Shown here piece after piece: positions 9,179-17,874 of a stretch of DNA of 64,000 nucleotides. A program made the translations under genes and the position numbers. How positions within the stretch are numbered: the first letter of the stretch is position 1; each line of letters begins with the position of its first letter. The stretch lies in the NCBI GenBank assembly GCA_002717505.1, contig PBEB01000022.1, positions 57,561 through 121,560 on the forward strand, in the 5' to 3' direction. The notes under the pieces are model-generated. The model was not told the DNA's origin and searched no databases. It saw only the letters and a program-made list of their open reading frames with translations. This DNA comes from Leptospiraceae bacterium (GTDB lineage: Bacteria > Spirochaetota > Leptospiria > Leptospirales > Leptonemataceae).

Positions 9179-11013
9179 GAGGGCAGGGCTCCGAAGGATT
9201 TTTCATAATCCTCGGTATTCATTTCGATGACACCGCCGTACAGATCACCGGACTCCAGTCTGTGGGCAAGAGCTTTTGCAAAGCAACTGGTTTCCATCAG
9301 AGCTTCTTTGACCTTCTTTCCATCCAGGCGCATGCCTTCATTCGGTTTCAGATCGAATTGCAAGGATTCATCGGGGTTGGAAAGAGTGGATCCGCCGGCT
9401 CGGAAATCCTCAATGATTTCGGTGAGTATCGTTTGCACTTCGTCCATGAAGTCTTTGATCTGAATTCTTGTTTGCCTGCCGCTCTGGCCCCGGCGCGAAT
9501 CATGGAAAGACACCTTTTTTGCATGCTCCACGTAGTTCCCCGCCTGCGCAGAGTCCTTTGCTGCGCGATGAAACTCCAGGCATTCATGAATGTAGGTTTT
9601 AAAGTAGTCGTAGGGCTGGCGTATCTTCTCCAGACAGTCGGACATTCGTTCTCGATAATCAATCTTAACGCCTCCGCGATAGGCCGTATGCAGTTTAATT
9701 TGAGGTGTTGTGAGTACTACACTGAATTCATCTTCGAATAATCTGAGAAACAAATAAGCGATGACCACTTTATCCTGGTTAGGAACCAGCTTCCATTCCC
9801 CCTTTGGGTCGTAGCGCTTGCGGAGCTCGTCCAGAGGAAAAGAGTTCATTAATTGCATTCCGTACTGTAGCTCTTTATGTTGCTGACCCTCGGGCCCTGA
9901 CGGAGCCTCCTCTTCGTTTTCAGTAACGTCTTCGCTACCTTCGGTTTCTGAGGTTTCATTTTGATCCTCAGATACACTGGCCTTTTCCTCTTCTGCTTCG
10001 CCGGATTCCGTTTTGCCCTCTTCTGTTTTTTCTTTCTGTGCAGAAGCCTGTTGCGAAGATTGCGCCTGAGTTCCAGCGGCAGCATCGGCTGCAGTGAGCT
10101 TACCCAGTTTTTCCGAATCCACAACGCCGATCATGTTTTCAAAAAGCCGGCTACCGGGCTCGGCCTTCTTCATTTCTGCTCTCTGCGCCAGTGCTACCAG
10201 CGAAGGATAGATCTGTTCCATCAAAGTACGCCAATCTCCACGGATCTTCTTTCGTTTTGCATCATACAGAGAGGCAGCTTTTTTCTGTACTCGTTGCTGG
10301 GTTCCGATGGCCAGCTCTGCCGCAACCTGAAATGCTTCGCTGTAAGGTCTCAAATAATAGAGCTTGCGGAGAAGCGCGAAAAGTGATGGTCGGATTGCAT
10401 CCAGCGGGACGCTTCGTTCCGGATAATCCTGATAATCGGATAATAACTCAGATAGCTCTTTTCGATCGTATAGTTTGGACGCTCGTTCCAGGATCTCAAC
10501 GTAGATAGGTCCGCTGCGGGAAAGTTCTTTTCGTACCTCTTTGGATACAGCTGGTTCCGTAAAAAGGAGTTCGTTGCCCAGGATGTTGCATTCCATCAAC
10601 GCTCTCTTACCTTCCAGATTGATCAATGAGAAGAAAGATGGCTTTACCATGTCCTGCCCATAGGGAGTCAGGCCCATGAACATACATCGCATCTTGATAC
10701 CCATGCGAGCGAAAAAGCCAGAGGCAGCTTTCTCTTCTGCTTCCAGTTCTTTCCGCAGTCGCGCCTGAGCTTCAAGTTCCTTCTTTCGATTTTCGCGGGC
10801 AATCTCAGATGGCATGCGAGTACCATCGCCTCCTCCTCCGGAGGATCGTCCGCGGGATCGATCTCTTTCTGGCTCTTCCTTCTTAAGGGCACGTTCTCCC
10901 AGGACCTGACCGCCGGATCCTTTGAATTGATCCAGCATCTTCTTGCGATCCTGGGCTCCCATGTTCTGGGCACCAATGGCTTTGCGAGTTCTATCGAACT
11001 CCATTTCGTCCAT
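9175..11013 (-). CDS. Conserved hypothetical protein, 612 residues, cytoplasmic, acid-rich insert
   Basis: I do not recognise this protein. From the ATG at 11013 it has about 612 residues, with no signal peptide. Residues 1-90 are highly charged and Gly/Arg-rich. Then come a globular part starting near FFARMGIKMRCMFMGLTPYG, a Lys/Glu-rich low-complexity linker (roughly residues 310-385, with runs of Glu, Ala and Ser) and a second globular part ending in FGALPS. The frame is open upstream to 11139, but that would cover the divergent nucleotidyltransferase start, and the MDEMEFDRTRK start has an AAGAG sequence ahead of it. It is the first gene of a four-gene operon with prmA, panE and the EEP hydrolase. 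Its composition recalls spirochaete cytoplasmic proteins of unknown role. Confidence 0.8.
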   Translation of the reverse strand: MDEMEFDRTRKAIGAQNMGAQDRKKMLDQFKGSGGQVLGERALKKEEPERDRSRGRSSGGGGDGTRMPSEIARENRKKELEAQARLRKELEAEEKAASGFFARMGIKMRCMFMGLTPYGQDMVKPSFFSLINLEGKRALMECNILGNELLFTEPAVSKEVRKELSRSGPIYVEILERASKLYDRKELSELLSDYQDYPERSVPLDAIRPSLFALLRKLYYLRPYSEAFQVAAELAIGTQQRVQKKAASLYDAKRKKIRGDWRTLMEQIYPSLVALAQRAEMKKAEPGSRLFENMIGVVDSEKLGKLTAADAAAGTQAQSSQQASAQKEKTEEGKTESGEAEEEKASVSEDQNETSETEGSEDVTENEEEAPSGPEGQQHKELQYGMQLMNSFPLDELRKRYDPKGEWKLVPNQDKVVIAYLFLRLFEDEFSVVLTTPQIKLHTAYRGGVKIDYRERMSDCLEKIRQPYDYFKTYIHECLEFHRAAKDSAQAGNYVEHAKKVSFHDSRRGQSGRQTRIQIKDFMDEVQTILTEIIEDFRAGGSTLSNPDESLQFDLKPNEGMRLDGKKVKEALMETSCFAKALAHRLESGDLYGGVIEMNTEDYEKSFGALPS

Positions 11014-11093
11014 GGCTCTTATACCGGTAGAATCAATGTACCAATCAATCAAAAAAAAGTGGCTGGAATGTCTTTGTCTCAGGGGATGGCTCC

Positions 11094-11459
11094 ATGGTGC
11101 AGCAAGAGAGCCTCGCTCTGGACGATTTGAAAAATGCATGTATCTCCGGCTGGGATCTGGTCAGGGGCGTGGTGCTTTTTGGCTCCAGAGCCCGTAACGA
11201 TGCCTCTCCAGGAGCGGACTGGGATCTGGGAATCGTCTACGCCGATGATTCAGATGAACCGGAGTTCAATGTTTCTGAAGACTGGGATCTCTTTCTATGG
11301 AAAGAATCCCGCTGGGAGGATGGATTTGCCCTTCAAGTGGAGATCGCAAAAGACGGAGTCATCATGCTGGACCCGGACGGCAAGCTTGCAGAGCGCTTTG
11401 AAAAGATTCGCGAATACATCCTACCGCACTGGGCCGGATACCTCAAGAAACTGGGTTAA
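11094..11459 (+). CDS. Minimal nucleotidyltransferase (MNT/NTP_transf_2) domain protein
   Basis: This 121-residue protein has the polymerase-beta-type nucleotidyltransferase signature: LFGSRARNDA (GSxxR) followed after a short loop by DWDLGIV, which supplies two metal-binding acidic residues. A third acidic candidate lies in the ALQVEIAKD strand. Stand-alone minimal nucleotidyltransferases of this size usually pair with a HEPN protein as a toxin-antitoxin unit, where the MNT AMPylates the HEPN RNase. No HEPN gene is visible beside it here, so it may act alone. The ATG has an AGGGGAT ribosome-binding site about 8 bases upstream. It is divergent from the 612-residue protein gene and separated from it by about 80 bases. 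Confidence 0.75.
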   Translation: MVQQESLALDDLKNACISGWDLVRGVVLFGSRARNDASPGADWDLGIVYADDSDEPEFNVSEDWDLFLWKESRWEDGFALQVEIAKDGVIMLDPDGKLAERFEKIREYILPHWAGYLKKLG

Positions 11460-11469
11460 TGCAAATAGA

Positions 11470-11610
11470 CTAATCCCGGGAGCCTTCGCGAGCGGTAACT
11501 TTTACTGCCTGGAAGTCTTCTTGAAGTCCATAGGTAACGCATTCTCGCAGCAGCCAGTTGGGTAATTCGGCGGAGTTCGCCAGAGAGTTCCGAATCAAGT
11601 AGAGATCCAT
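11470..11610 (-). CDS. Possible 46-residue protein downstream of uvrB
   Basis: A short reading frame starts at an ATG at 11608-11610, ten bases after the uvrB stop, with a GAGAAG sequence positioned as a ribosome-binding site. Its product (MDLYLIRNSLANSAELPN...) has a balanced composition, unlike a shadow frame, and it fills the gap between uvrB and the convergent nucleotidyltransferase gene. I cannot assign a function. The frame is open further upstream as a shadow inside uvrB, so only the ATG at 11610 makes sense as a start. Chance is a real alternative. Confidence 0.35.
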   Translation of the reverse strand: MDLYLIRNSLANSAELPNWLLRECVTYGLQEDFQAVKVTAREGSRD

Positions 11611-11620
11611 CTGCAGCTTC

Positions 11621-13792
11621 TCAGGATTTTTTCTTGGCCGCAGTCTTCTTCCTGGACGAGCCAGTGGTGGATTTTTTTCCCGCTGATTTCTTTCGGCTCT
11701 TCTTGGCCCCTTTTGCCCCACTGTTTGCGCTACCCCGCCCCGACGATCGGCTCTGGCCAGCTGTACTGAAAGGCAATACTCTGGTTTCGAAAGTCTCCAG
11801 CGCAGCTCCCGACTCCAGAAGTTGCATTGCATCTCGAATCATTGCGGCTTTTTCGAACTCCATGTTTCTGGCAGCAGAAAGCATTTCCTCTTTTAGATGC
11901 GCGATTTTGTCTCTCTTCGACATCTGCGGATCCAGAACTACCGTTTCCTTCAGGCGGGACAGCACTTCATCTTCTGTGGTATCTTCTTCCTGGCTTCGCT
12001 CGATGATATCCTGAATCTGCTTTCGAATGGTTGTGGGAGTTATTCCCATTTTCTGGTTGTATTCCTCTTGAATGGCGCGCCGGCGCAAGGTCTCGTCCAT
12101 CGCTTCCTTCATTGAAGGAGTGACTTTATCTGCGTAAAGTATGGCTTTGCCTTCTACATTGCGTGCCGCTCGGCCCATTGTCTGGATCAGGGAGCGAGTG
12201 TTTCTTAGAAATCCCTCCCTATCCGCATCCAGGATGGCCACCAGGGAAACTTCTGGCATGTCCAGACCTTCTCTGAGCAGATTCACACCTACCAGTACCT
12301 GGTACTTCCCTTTTCGCAGATCTCGAATGATTTCTACGCGCTCGATTGTATGGATTTCAGAATGCAGGTAAGCGACATCAATACCGATTTCGCGTAGATA
12401 GTCGGAAAGGTCTTCAGCCATCTTCTTCGTAAGTGTCGTGACGAGAGTTCGCTGATCCTTCTCGATTCGTTTCTTGATTTCTTGAACTAGATCCTCTATC
12501 TGTCCCTTAACTGGTCGAACATCAATATTCGGATCCAGCAGACCGGTGGGCCGAATCAATTGTTCCACTTGCCTCTGGCTTCGCTTGATTTCGTAATCCG
12601 CAGGAGTGGCGGAAACATACATGATCTTGTCTGCAATTCCTTCAAATTCCTTAAAGTTCAGTGGCCGGTTATCCAGAGCGGAGGGAAGGCGAAACCCGAA
12701 ATCTACCAGGGTTTGTTTTCGGGAGCGATCGCCTTCGTACATGCCACGAACCTGAGGAAGGGTTACATGGCTTTCATCTATGATAACCCAGAAATCCTCC
12801 GGAAAATAATCCAGCAAGCAGGCTGGGGGCTCTCCAGCTTCTCGGCCTGTTAAATGTCTGGAGTAGTTTTCAATGCCGTTGCAGTAACCCAGCTCACGGA
12901 GCATTTCCATGTCATATCTAGTTCGTTGCTGAATACGTTCCGCTTCTAGCGGCTTGCCCTCTTTTTGAAACTGAGCAACCTGCACCTCCAGTTCCTTTTC
13001 GATCTTTTCCAGAGCCTCTTTCAGCTTCGGTGGTGAAGTAATGAAGTGCTTCGCGGGATAGATCACTGCGCGCTGCAGAGAATCCAAAATCTTGCCAGTA
13101 ATGGGATCAAAATAGCTCAGGTTGTCGATTTCATCGCCAAACCATTCGATTCGAATGCCCTCGTTTCGATAGGCCGGGAAGATTTCCACAGTATCTCCTC
13201 GAACGCGAAAGTTTCCACGACTAAAATCCAGATCGTTCCTTTGATACTGGATGTGCAGCAATTGCCGAATTACATCGTTTCGCTCTATCGTCAGTCCCCG
13301 GTCCAACATAACCAGGCTGTGGCGGTACTCCTCCGGAGAGCCCAGACCATAGATGCATGATACAGAAGAAACGATGATTACATCCTTTCGTTCCAGAAGC
13401 GACGATGTAGCTCTGAGCCTTAACCGATCTATTTCATCGTTGATGGAGGCATCCTTCTCTATGTACGTGTCAGACGATGGAACGTAGGCCTCGGGTTGAT
13501 AATAGTCATAGTATGAAACAAAGTACTCTACAGCATTCTCTGGAAAGAACTCCCGGAATTCCTTATAGAGTTGTGCAGCCAGAGTTTTGTTATGCGTCAG
13601 GACGAGCGTCGGCTTTTGAATGTTTTCGACGAAGCCAGCCATTGTATACGTTTTGCCAGAACCGGTTACACCTACCAGGCAAAGTTGATCGTCACCCTGT
13701 GTGGCCGCTGAGGTTAATTCCTGGATGGCTCTGGGCTGATCGCCTGCGGGTTTATAGTCCGACACCAGGCGAAACCTGCGATTATCCGACAT
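11621..13792 (-). CDS. uvrB: Excinuclease ABC subunit B, with Lys/Ser-rich C-terminal tail
   Basis: UvrB verifies and holds the damaged strand in nucleotide excision repair and recruits UvrC. The protein shows the Walker A GVTGSGKT (41-48), the beta-hairpin region [22 protein letters not shown], and helicase motifs up to QTMGRAAR. The C-terminal UVR domain ([12 protein letters not shown] onward) binds UvrC. At 723 residues it is longer than usual. After the UVR domain comes a tail of about 45 residues made almost wholly of Ser, Gly, Lys, Arg and Ala, resembling histone-H1-like tails. The ATG overlaps the TAA of the upstream HATPase gene in a TAATG arrangement, so translation is probably coupled. 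Confidence 0.97.
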   Translation of the reverse strand: MSDNRRFRLVSDYKPAGDQPRAIQELTSAATQGDDQLCLVGVTGSGKTYTMAGFVENIQKPTLVLTHNKTLAAQLYKEFREFFPENAVEYFVSYYDYYQPEAYVPSSDTYIEKDASINDEIDRLRLRATSSLLERKDVIIVSSVSCIYGLGSPEEYRHSLVMLDRGLTIERNDVIRQLLHIQYQRNDLDFSRGNFRVRGDTVEIFPAYRNEGIRIEWFGDEIDNLSYFDPITGKILDSLQRAVIYPAKHFITSPPKLKEALEKIEKELEVQVAQFQKEGKPLEAERIQQRTRYDMEMLRELGYCNGIENYSRHLTGREAGEPPACLLDYFPEDFWVIIDESHVTLPQVRGMYEGDRSRKQTLVDFGFRLPSALDNRPLNFKEFEGIADKIMYVSATPADYEIKRSQRQVEQLIRPTGLLDPNIDVRPVKGQIEDLVQEIKKRIEKDQRTLVTTLTKKMAEDLSDYLREIGIDVAYLHSEIHTIERVEIIRDLRKGKYQVLVGVNLLREGLDMPEVSLVAILDADREGFLRNTRSLIQTMGRAARNVEGKAILYADKVTPSMKEAMDETLRRRAIQEEYNQKMGITPTTIRKQIQDIIERSQEEDTTEDEVLSRLKETVVLDPQMSKRDKIAHLKEEMLSAARNMEFEKAAMIRDAMQLLESGAALETFETRVLPFSTAGQSRSSGRGSANSGAKGAKKSRKKSAGKKSTTGSSRKKTAAKKKS

Positions 13793-14415
13793 TAGCTGAC
13801 CTTCTTCCTGGCGGTAAAAACGGCCAGGTTCTCTGAATCCTTGATGTCGATGTCCAGATCATCGAATAATTTGGACATCACCATCATGCCTCGCATCAAT
13901 GTTAGCGAGCTATTGTATTTTCCCATTTCGATATCGCGCTCAATCTGTACTTCACGCAATCCGTTGCGGATTTCTATGCGAAAATCTCCGTTTTCGATGG
14001 AGTAATTAATTTCGATGGGATTATGATCATTATATTTAACGGCATTTTCCATCGCTTCGGTTGTGGCGATGGACATATCTACGATCATTTCTTCGCGGAC
14101 TGAGTTCAAGCGAAAGTAAGTCTCCAGCCTGGAACGCACCATTTGAATAGGCGAATCCTGCAAAAAACCTGATACCCGGTACCGCGTAATGGGCTTTGCG
14201 TTTTTAAGCGAAGAAAGAACGAATTCCTCAGAGATGCTGACATGCTTTTCCAGCAGGCCATCCGAAACCAATTGATTCAATGCTTCAAGTGTTTCGCTTT
14301 CCGAGGAGTCCAGGTTGTATTCGAAGCGTAGCCAGGATACGAAATCCCTGTGATTTCCCCAGCAGCCAGATTGAACCAATTCACGTAATGCACTGATTAC
14401 TGCTGGATTCGTCAT
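13792..14415 (-). CDS. HATPase-domain protein, anti-sigma-factor (RsbW/SpoIIAB) like
   Basis: From the ATG at 14415 the protein has 207 residues. The first 75 or so look helical and wing-like, with alternating charged residues. The rest resembles the serine-kinase-type GHKL domain of anti-sigma factors: an N-box ([11 protein letters not shown]) and a late GLxLMRGMM-type G2 region. The canonical DxGxG nucleotide-lid motif is not visible (the strand reads [10 protein letters not shown]), so ATP binding or kinase activity may be altered. It sits one base after the EamA transporter stop, and its TAA overlaps the uvrB ATG. A role in partner switching is inferred. No sigma factor or antagonist lies next to it. 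Confidence 0.68.
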   Translation of the reverse strand: MTNPAVISALRELVQSGCWGNHRDFVSWLRFEYNLDSSESETLEALNQLVSDGLLEKHVSISEEFVLSSLKNAKPITRYRVSGFLQDSPIQMVRSRLETYFRLNSVREEMIVDMSIATTEAMENAVKYNDHNPIEINYSIENGDFRIEIRNGLREVQIERDIEMGKYNSSLTLMRGMMVMSKLFDDLDIDIKDSENLAVFTARKKVS

Positions 14416-14416
14416 T

Positions 14417-15307
14417 CTACTCTTTTTTCTCAGAGCGTCGAAAAAGGGCAAGAAAAAGATTTCCTGCGAATATGAGACCAGCCCCCAGGATGCCTGAAAA
14501 GCCCGGAATTTCTTGCAGCAGAAAAAATCCCGCCACCAGGGCAATGGGAATACGGAGGCTTGATACGATGCTTCCTGCTGTTGCGGAAAGGTACGCATAT
14601 GAGCGAGTAAGTGACCATTGACCCGCAATTCCAAGGCAGGCCGAGGCAAGTACAAATAAACCACCGGGCTTCAGCAATTGCGACAGCGATGAAACTGCCA
14701 GAGGAAAACTGGCCACAGATCCCAGAGCAAACATCCATAAGAGAATTTCTTCGGCTCGGGCCTGCATTGCTGCCCCACGAAGCGAAAGAATGGCGATGGC
14801 TGCCAGGAGTCCGGAGCCAATTCCCCATAGATCTGCTTTGGAGATGCTTCCGGTGTCTATGAGAGGATAGAGCACATACAGCGCAATTCCCGTGAGGCTA
14901 AATCCAAGAACCAGAAGCATTCGACTGTCGGGAATCTCTCGAAAGATAGGAATCGCCAGAATGGCAACGAAGGCAGGGTAGGTCATATTTAGAACGTTGG
15001 CAGTGCCTGCAGGACCAGTAGCTACCGCTTCATAAAAGAAGAGCAGAGCCAGTGTATTGAAAATAGCTCTGAGATATACAGGCAGCGGTACTTTCCATCG
15101 AAATGTTAAGCCAGCTTTGCGAAATAGAAAGAGAGCAAAGAAGAATCCCAGCAAATATCGAACAAAAGCAAACAATTCAGACGCCAGGTCAGCATCGTAC
15201 AGTGCTCCCAGGCGAACAAAGAACGTGGCAAAGTAGAAACTCAAAGCGCTGAATGCATTAAGCAGAATGCCGTAGAGCTGTCGTCGATGGTAAATAGATT
15301 GACTCAT
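14417..15307 (-). CDS. EamA/DMT superfamily transporter
   Basis: This is a roughly 296-residue integral membrane protein with ten hydrophobic segments in two repeated halves, as in the EamA (drug/metabolite transporter) family. The first half starts near YGILLNAFSALSFYFATFF and the second near LWGIGSGLLAAIAILSLRG. Conserved features include the GTANVLNMTYPAFVAI stretch of helix 4 in the first repeat. The ATG at 15307 is preceded by GGAG about 6 bases upstream, which supports it over more distant starts that would cover the divergent amidase gene. The substrate cannot be read from sequence. It precedes the HATPase gene by one base. Confidence 0.85.
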   Translation of the reverse strand: MSQSIYHRRQLYGILLNAFSALSFYFATFFVRLGALYDADLASELFAFVRYLLGFFFALFLFRKAGLTFRWKVPLPVYLRAIFNTLALLFFYEAVATGPAGTANVLNMTYPAFVAILAIPIFREIPDSRMLLVLGFSLTGIALYVLYPLIDTGSISKADLWGIGSGLLAAIAILSLRGAAMQARAEEILLWMFALGSVASFPLAVSSLSQLLKPGGLFVLASACLGIAGQWSLTRSYAYLSATAGSIVSSLRIPIALVAGFFLLQEIPGFSGILGAGLIFAGNLFLALFRRSEKKE

Positions 15308-15335
15308 GATCGCTCCGAGACGAACAGGAAGAATC

Positions 15336-16052
15336 ATGGCGATTCTGAAGGTAAGCATTTTTCAAAAGAATCTCACCGAAGGCCTGAATCTTTCCCTACA
15401 TAAGAAGCTTGCAGCGCTCAAATCTGATTTTCTGGTATTTCCGGAATACTTCGCAGTGGACGGTTCAATCAAAGACCACAGGTCTCTGGCGGATAGAACC
15501 AAGTTTGCTCTGGACTGGCTCGGCAAGCTGAGCGAGGCATATAAGGGAGTGATTATTGGCGGAACGGTAATACGGGAAGTAGACGGACAATACTTTAATG
15601 CCATGCCAGTGTTCTACGAAGGACAATTGGTGGACTGGTATCACAAGCGATATCTTACCGATAACGAATCTCCAGTACTTACTCCAGGACAGGAGCCTGG
15701 AATCTTCATTCTGGGCGGACATCGCTTCGGTGTGCTTATTTGCGCGGATGTATTGAAGCCAGAGTATGTAACGGAACTTGCGCAGCAAGACGTTCGTCTG
15801 ATATTTACAGTAATGAATTCGCCTTACAAAGATGAATCAGTGGATGAAAAGCATGCCCGGGATGAAAAACTTTACTGTGGTCCTGCACGGGAGCAGGGAT
15901 TGACGATCATCAAATGCTGCTCTGCGGGAAATATCTTTGGACGTCGCCTGCAAGGGCGCTCTCTGGCCGTTACGCCATCGGGCATTAGCTGGCGAGTTGC
16001 GCCGGATGAAGAAGAAAAAGAGATTCTGAAGACTGTTGTATTGAACGCCTAA
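15336..16052 (+). CDS. Carbon-nitrogen hydrolase (nitrilase superfamily amidase)
   Basis: This soluble protein of 238 residues carries the nitrilase-superfamily triad: Glu37 (VFPEYFA), Lys104 (WYHKRYL) and Cys136 (VLICADV). No signal peptide or transmembrane segment is present, so it is cytoplasmic. The family hydrolyses amides or nitriles; the substrate is unknown. The ATG at 15336 has an AGGAAGA ribosome-binding site. The start codons of this gene and of the divergent EamA gene lie only 28 bases apart, so the promoters must overlap each other or the neighbouring coding regions. Confidence 0.85.
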   Translation: MAILKVSIFQKNLTEGLNLSLHKKLAALKSDFLVFPEYFAVDGSIKDHRSLADRTKFALDWLGKLSEAYKGVIIGGTVIREVDGQYFNAMPVFYEGQLVDWYHKRYLTDNESPVLTPGQEPGIFILGGHRFGVLICADVLKPEYVTELAQQDVRLIFTVMNSPYKDESVDEKHARDEKLYCGPAREQGLTIIKCCSAGNIFGRRLQGRSLAVTPSGISWRVAPDEEEKEILKTVVLNA

Positions 16053-16234
16053 CAATTCGTTAGAGCCATCGATCGGTTAAGCCTCCTCTCTTGTATCCGC
16101 CGTGATTCGAGTCAGGGGCTTTTCTGTTTTATTTCCCGGAAATTCCCTTCTATCACAAATAATCTCCTGGTATCTGCGATGCGGTCGGTCTGGAGCGGTC
16201 CACAGAAATTGCGAATCGAATTGGGCACGATAAT
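16053..16234. other. Convergent intergenic gap, no gene seen
   Basis: This 182-base stretch lies between the 3' ends of the amidase and the delta' subunit gene. It contains a small TAAC/GTTA palindrome just after the amidase stop and an AAGCCTC...GGGGCTT imperfect pair with a long loop, followed by TTTTCTGTTTT. This could be a weak terminator for the plus-strand gene. I see no coding signal or tRNA. Confidence 0.4.
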
Positions 16235-17155
16235 TCAGTGACCAAATAGGATGCGACCCAGTCGGGCAAAAAACCTTGAAAGATGATAATGAGTCATGCC
16301 GGCCATGCGTTTATGCAGGCCCGCTTTTAGCTCAAATACCGCTTCTGCAATAGCAGGAAAGTCCGGCAATCGTTCGCTGGATTTCAAGATCATAAGCCCG
16401 ATTAGATCCAGCACCTCTTCATAGCTTCGGTCCAGATGAGTTTTCCATCCCTGAAAATTCTTCTCAAGGGCCACGTAGGTTTCCAGTTCATTCAAGCCCA
16501 TGGGATGGCCCAGCCCATCCTCGATTTTTTCCTTTAACTTGATGAAGCTCTCGTCCAGGATCAGGTTCGATAGTTCCAGGCTACCCCCCATCAGATCCAG
16601 AATGTAAGGGTCCGATTGGCCGGTAATATCTGCCATAGTGGATGCAGGAATCAATTGGAAGGGAATGCAAACACCGCGGCTTATAATCGTTTCTTTTAGT
16701 AGCTCCAGATCTTCCACCATCAAAATGAACCGGGAGTGATCCGGTGGCTCCTCCAGAGTCTTTAGCAAGGCCGTTTCTGCTTCGTTTTGAATCAAGTCTG
16801 CTCGCGGCATCAGGATAAACCGTCGCTGACCTTTGAAAGGCGGGTACATGAGTCGCGTCCGGATGAGCCAGCGAACCGTAAATGGGGCTGGTTGCTTTTC
16901 ATCTCCAATGAGTACTCGTTCCTCTGGAAAGAGGATATAATCCGGATGCTCCTGTCGCGCAAAAAGTCTGCAAGAAGGACATTGACCGCAGCCATTTCCA
17001 ATGTCACAGAGTGAACACTGAATAAACCATTCCGCAGCGCTGAATTTGCCCACCCCGGCAGGGCCGTGTAGTATTAAAAGTGGAGGTGCTGGCTTGCTTA
17101 GATAATGGTCCAGCATGGACCGGGCGATGCTCTGACCTTTCAGCTGGAAGCTCAT
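16235..17155 (-). CDS. holB: DNA polymerase III delta' subunit-like clamp-loader ATPase
   Basis: The 306-residue protein has a Walker A-like GPAGVGKFSAA, a four-cysteine zinc motif (CDIGNGCGQCPSC), an AETALLKTLEEPP sensor region and an SRG in the place of the SRC motif. This arrangement is that of clamp-loader subunits. The degenerate SRC and missing clear Walker B acidic box favour the delta' subunit over the gamma/tau ATPase. It would help load the beta clamp during replication. It stands alone on the minus strand, with no tmk or tatD next to it. The ATG at 17155 has no strong ribosome-binding site. Confidence 0.82.
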   Translation of the reverse strand: MSFQLKGQSIARSMLDHYLSKPAPPLLILHGPAGVGKFSAAEWFIQCSLCDIGNGCGQCPSCRLFARQEHPDYILFPEERVLIGDEKQPAPFTVRWLIRTRLMYPPFKGQRRFILMPRADLIQNEAETALLKTLEEPPDHSRFILMVEDLELLKETIISRGVCIPFQLIPASTMADITGQSDPYILDLMGGSLELSNLILDESFIKLKEKIEDGLGHPMGLNELETYVALEKNFQGWKTHLDRSYEEVLDLIGLMILKSSERLPDFPAIAEAVFELKAGLHKRMAGMTHYHLSRFFARLGRILFGH

Positions 17156-17214
17156 AGGCCCAGAGATAGATAGGCGATTGTAACCGCAATTCTTACAAAA
17201 AATGCTGGAATAAG

Positions 17215-17247
17215 AAAAAACCCGGCCTCCTCATGTGAAGGGCCGGG
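17215..17247 (-). terminator. Intrinsic terminator (minus strand)
   Basis: On the minus strand CCCGGCC (17241-17247) pairs with GGCCGGG (17221-17227) around a 13-base loop and is followed directly by TTTTTT (17220-17215). No protein gene ends here on the minus strand. This is the main reason to suspect a non-coding transcript to its right. Confidence 0.8.
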
Positions 17248-17365
17248 CTGCATCTGAACACACTCTTTCCCGATCTGTCGCCGACTTTTCATCGGCGCGG
17301 ATACTCGCCTGTTGCGAGTAATGAGTGAACGGATACCTTTTAATCTCCCCCTTAAAAGAATCCGT
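17215..17365 (-). ncRNA. Candidate structured small RNA with intrinsic terminator
   Basis: Read on the minus strand, four helices follow one another. Hairpin 1 pairs 17360-17365 with 17329-17334 and 17352-17358 with 17337-17343 around a GGGGGAGA loop. A closing helix (17323-17327 with 17261-17265, GAGTG/CACTC on the plus strand) encloses hairpin 2 (17314-17320 with 17302-17308, 7 bp) and hairpin 3 (17292-17297 with 17279-17284, 6 bp). The last is a 7-bp GC-rich terminator hairpin (17241-17247 with 17221-17227) followed by six T on the minus strand. No open frame is credible here. It does not match the consensus of tmRNA, RNase P RNA, SRP RNA or 6S RNA as far as I can judge. A cis-acting role for holB, about 60 bases downstream, is possible but unlikely. 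Confidence 0.5.
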
Positions 17366-17874
17366 CAATAGTAATGCACGGCGTGTACCAGGTAGAAGCC
17401 GACGGGGCAAAAAAACCGTCTATCCACGAGTTTGGGGTCTTTTTTTTACGAATCTGGCATGGAAATGTAAATGGTGCCCGGTAAAAACACATCCCATGCT
17501 TGCTCAGGGGCTCATTGGTGCTTCGAAATCTCCGATGCAGCTGTCTCGAAATCCCGGCCAATTGCCAGAAAGCACAAAAAATAGACACCCCCCGCTTCGT
17601 GTCGGCCTAAAAGTAGTCGAGGCACAAAAATTATGCGTTGCGCCTGGGAGGTTCCCTCAACCCGGTTGTCTTTTGAAGACCATCCAGGGCTCAGCGGAGG
17701 AGGAGTGAAAGGTCCGCGGTTACGGTTTTGCCTGGAATCTACAAGAATCCTTCCCTGGGGCATCGAAATTCGAAAAGTCATAAGCGAAAGTTGGGTTCGC
17801 CCGGGCATGGGCATCGTAGTAAAAATTCCCAATCATAGAACTGGATGAAAAGAAGGCCAGTTCAAGGATTCTAT
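17366..17874. other. Intergenic region without a supported gene
   Basis: About 500 bases with no credible coding frame on either strand; the short open frames have odd composition and no ribosome-binding sites. It contains several A/T runs, a GACGG/CCGTC hairpin at 17401-17420, and a second weak terminator-like element on the minus strand (GACAC/GTGTC, 17584-17603, followed by TATTTTTT). These may belong to further small RNAs or to the 5' region of the candidate RNA. Confidence 0.5.

Noticed and set aside
17325..17708. Plus-strand 127-codon frame in the large gap
   Set aside because: Composition is not protein-like, there is no ribosome-binding site, and it runs antisense to the candidate structured RNA.
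17633..17848. Plus-strand 71-codon frame upstream of the exported protein
   Set aside because: Odd composition and no ribosome-binding site; it ends near the putative promoter.
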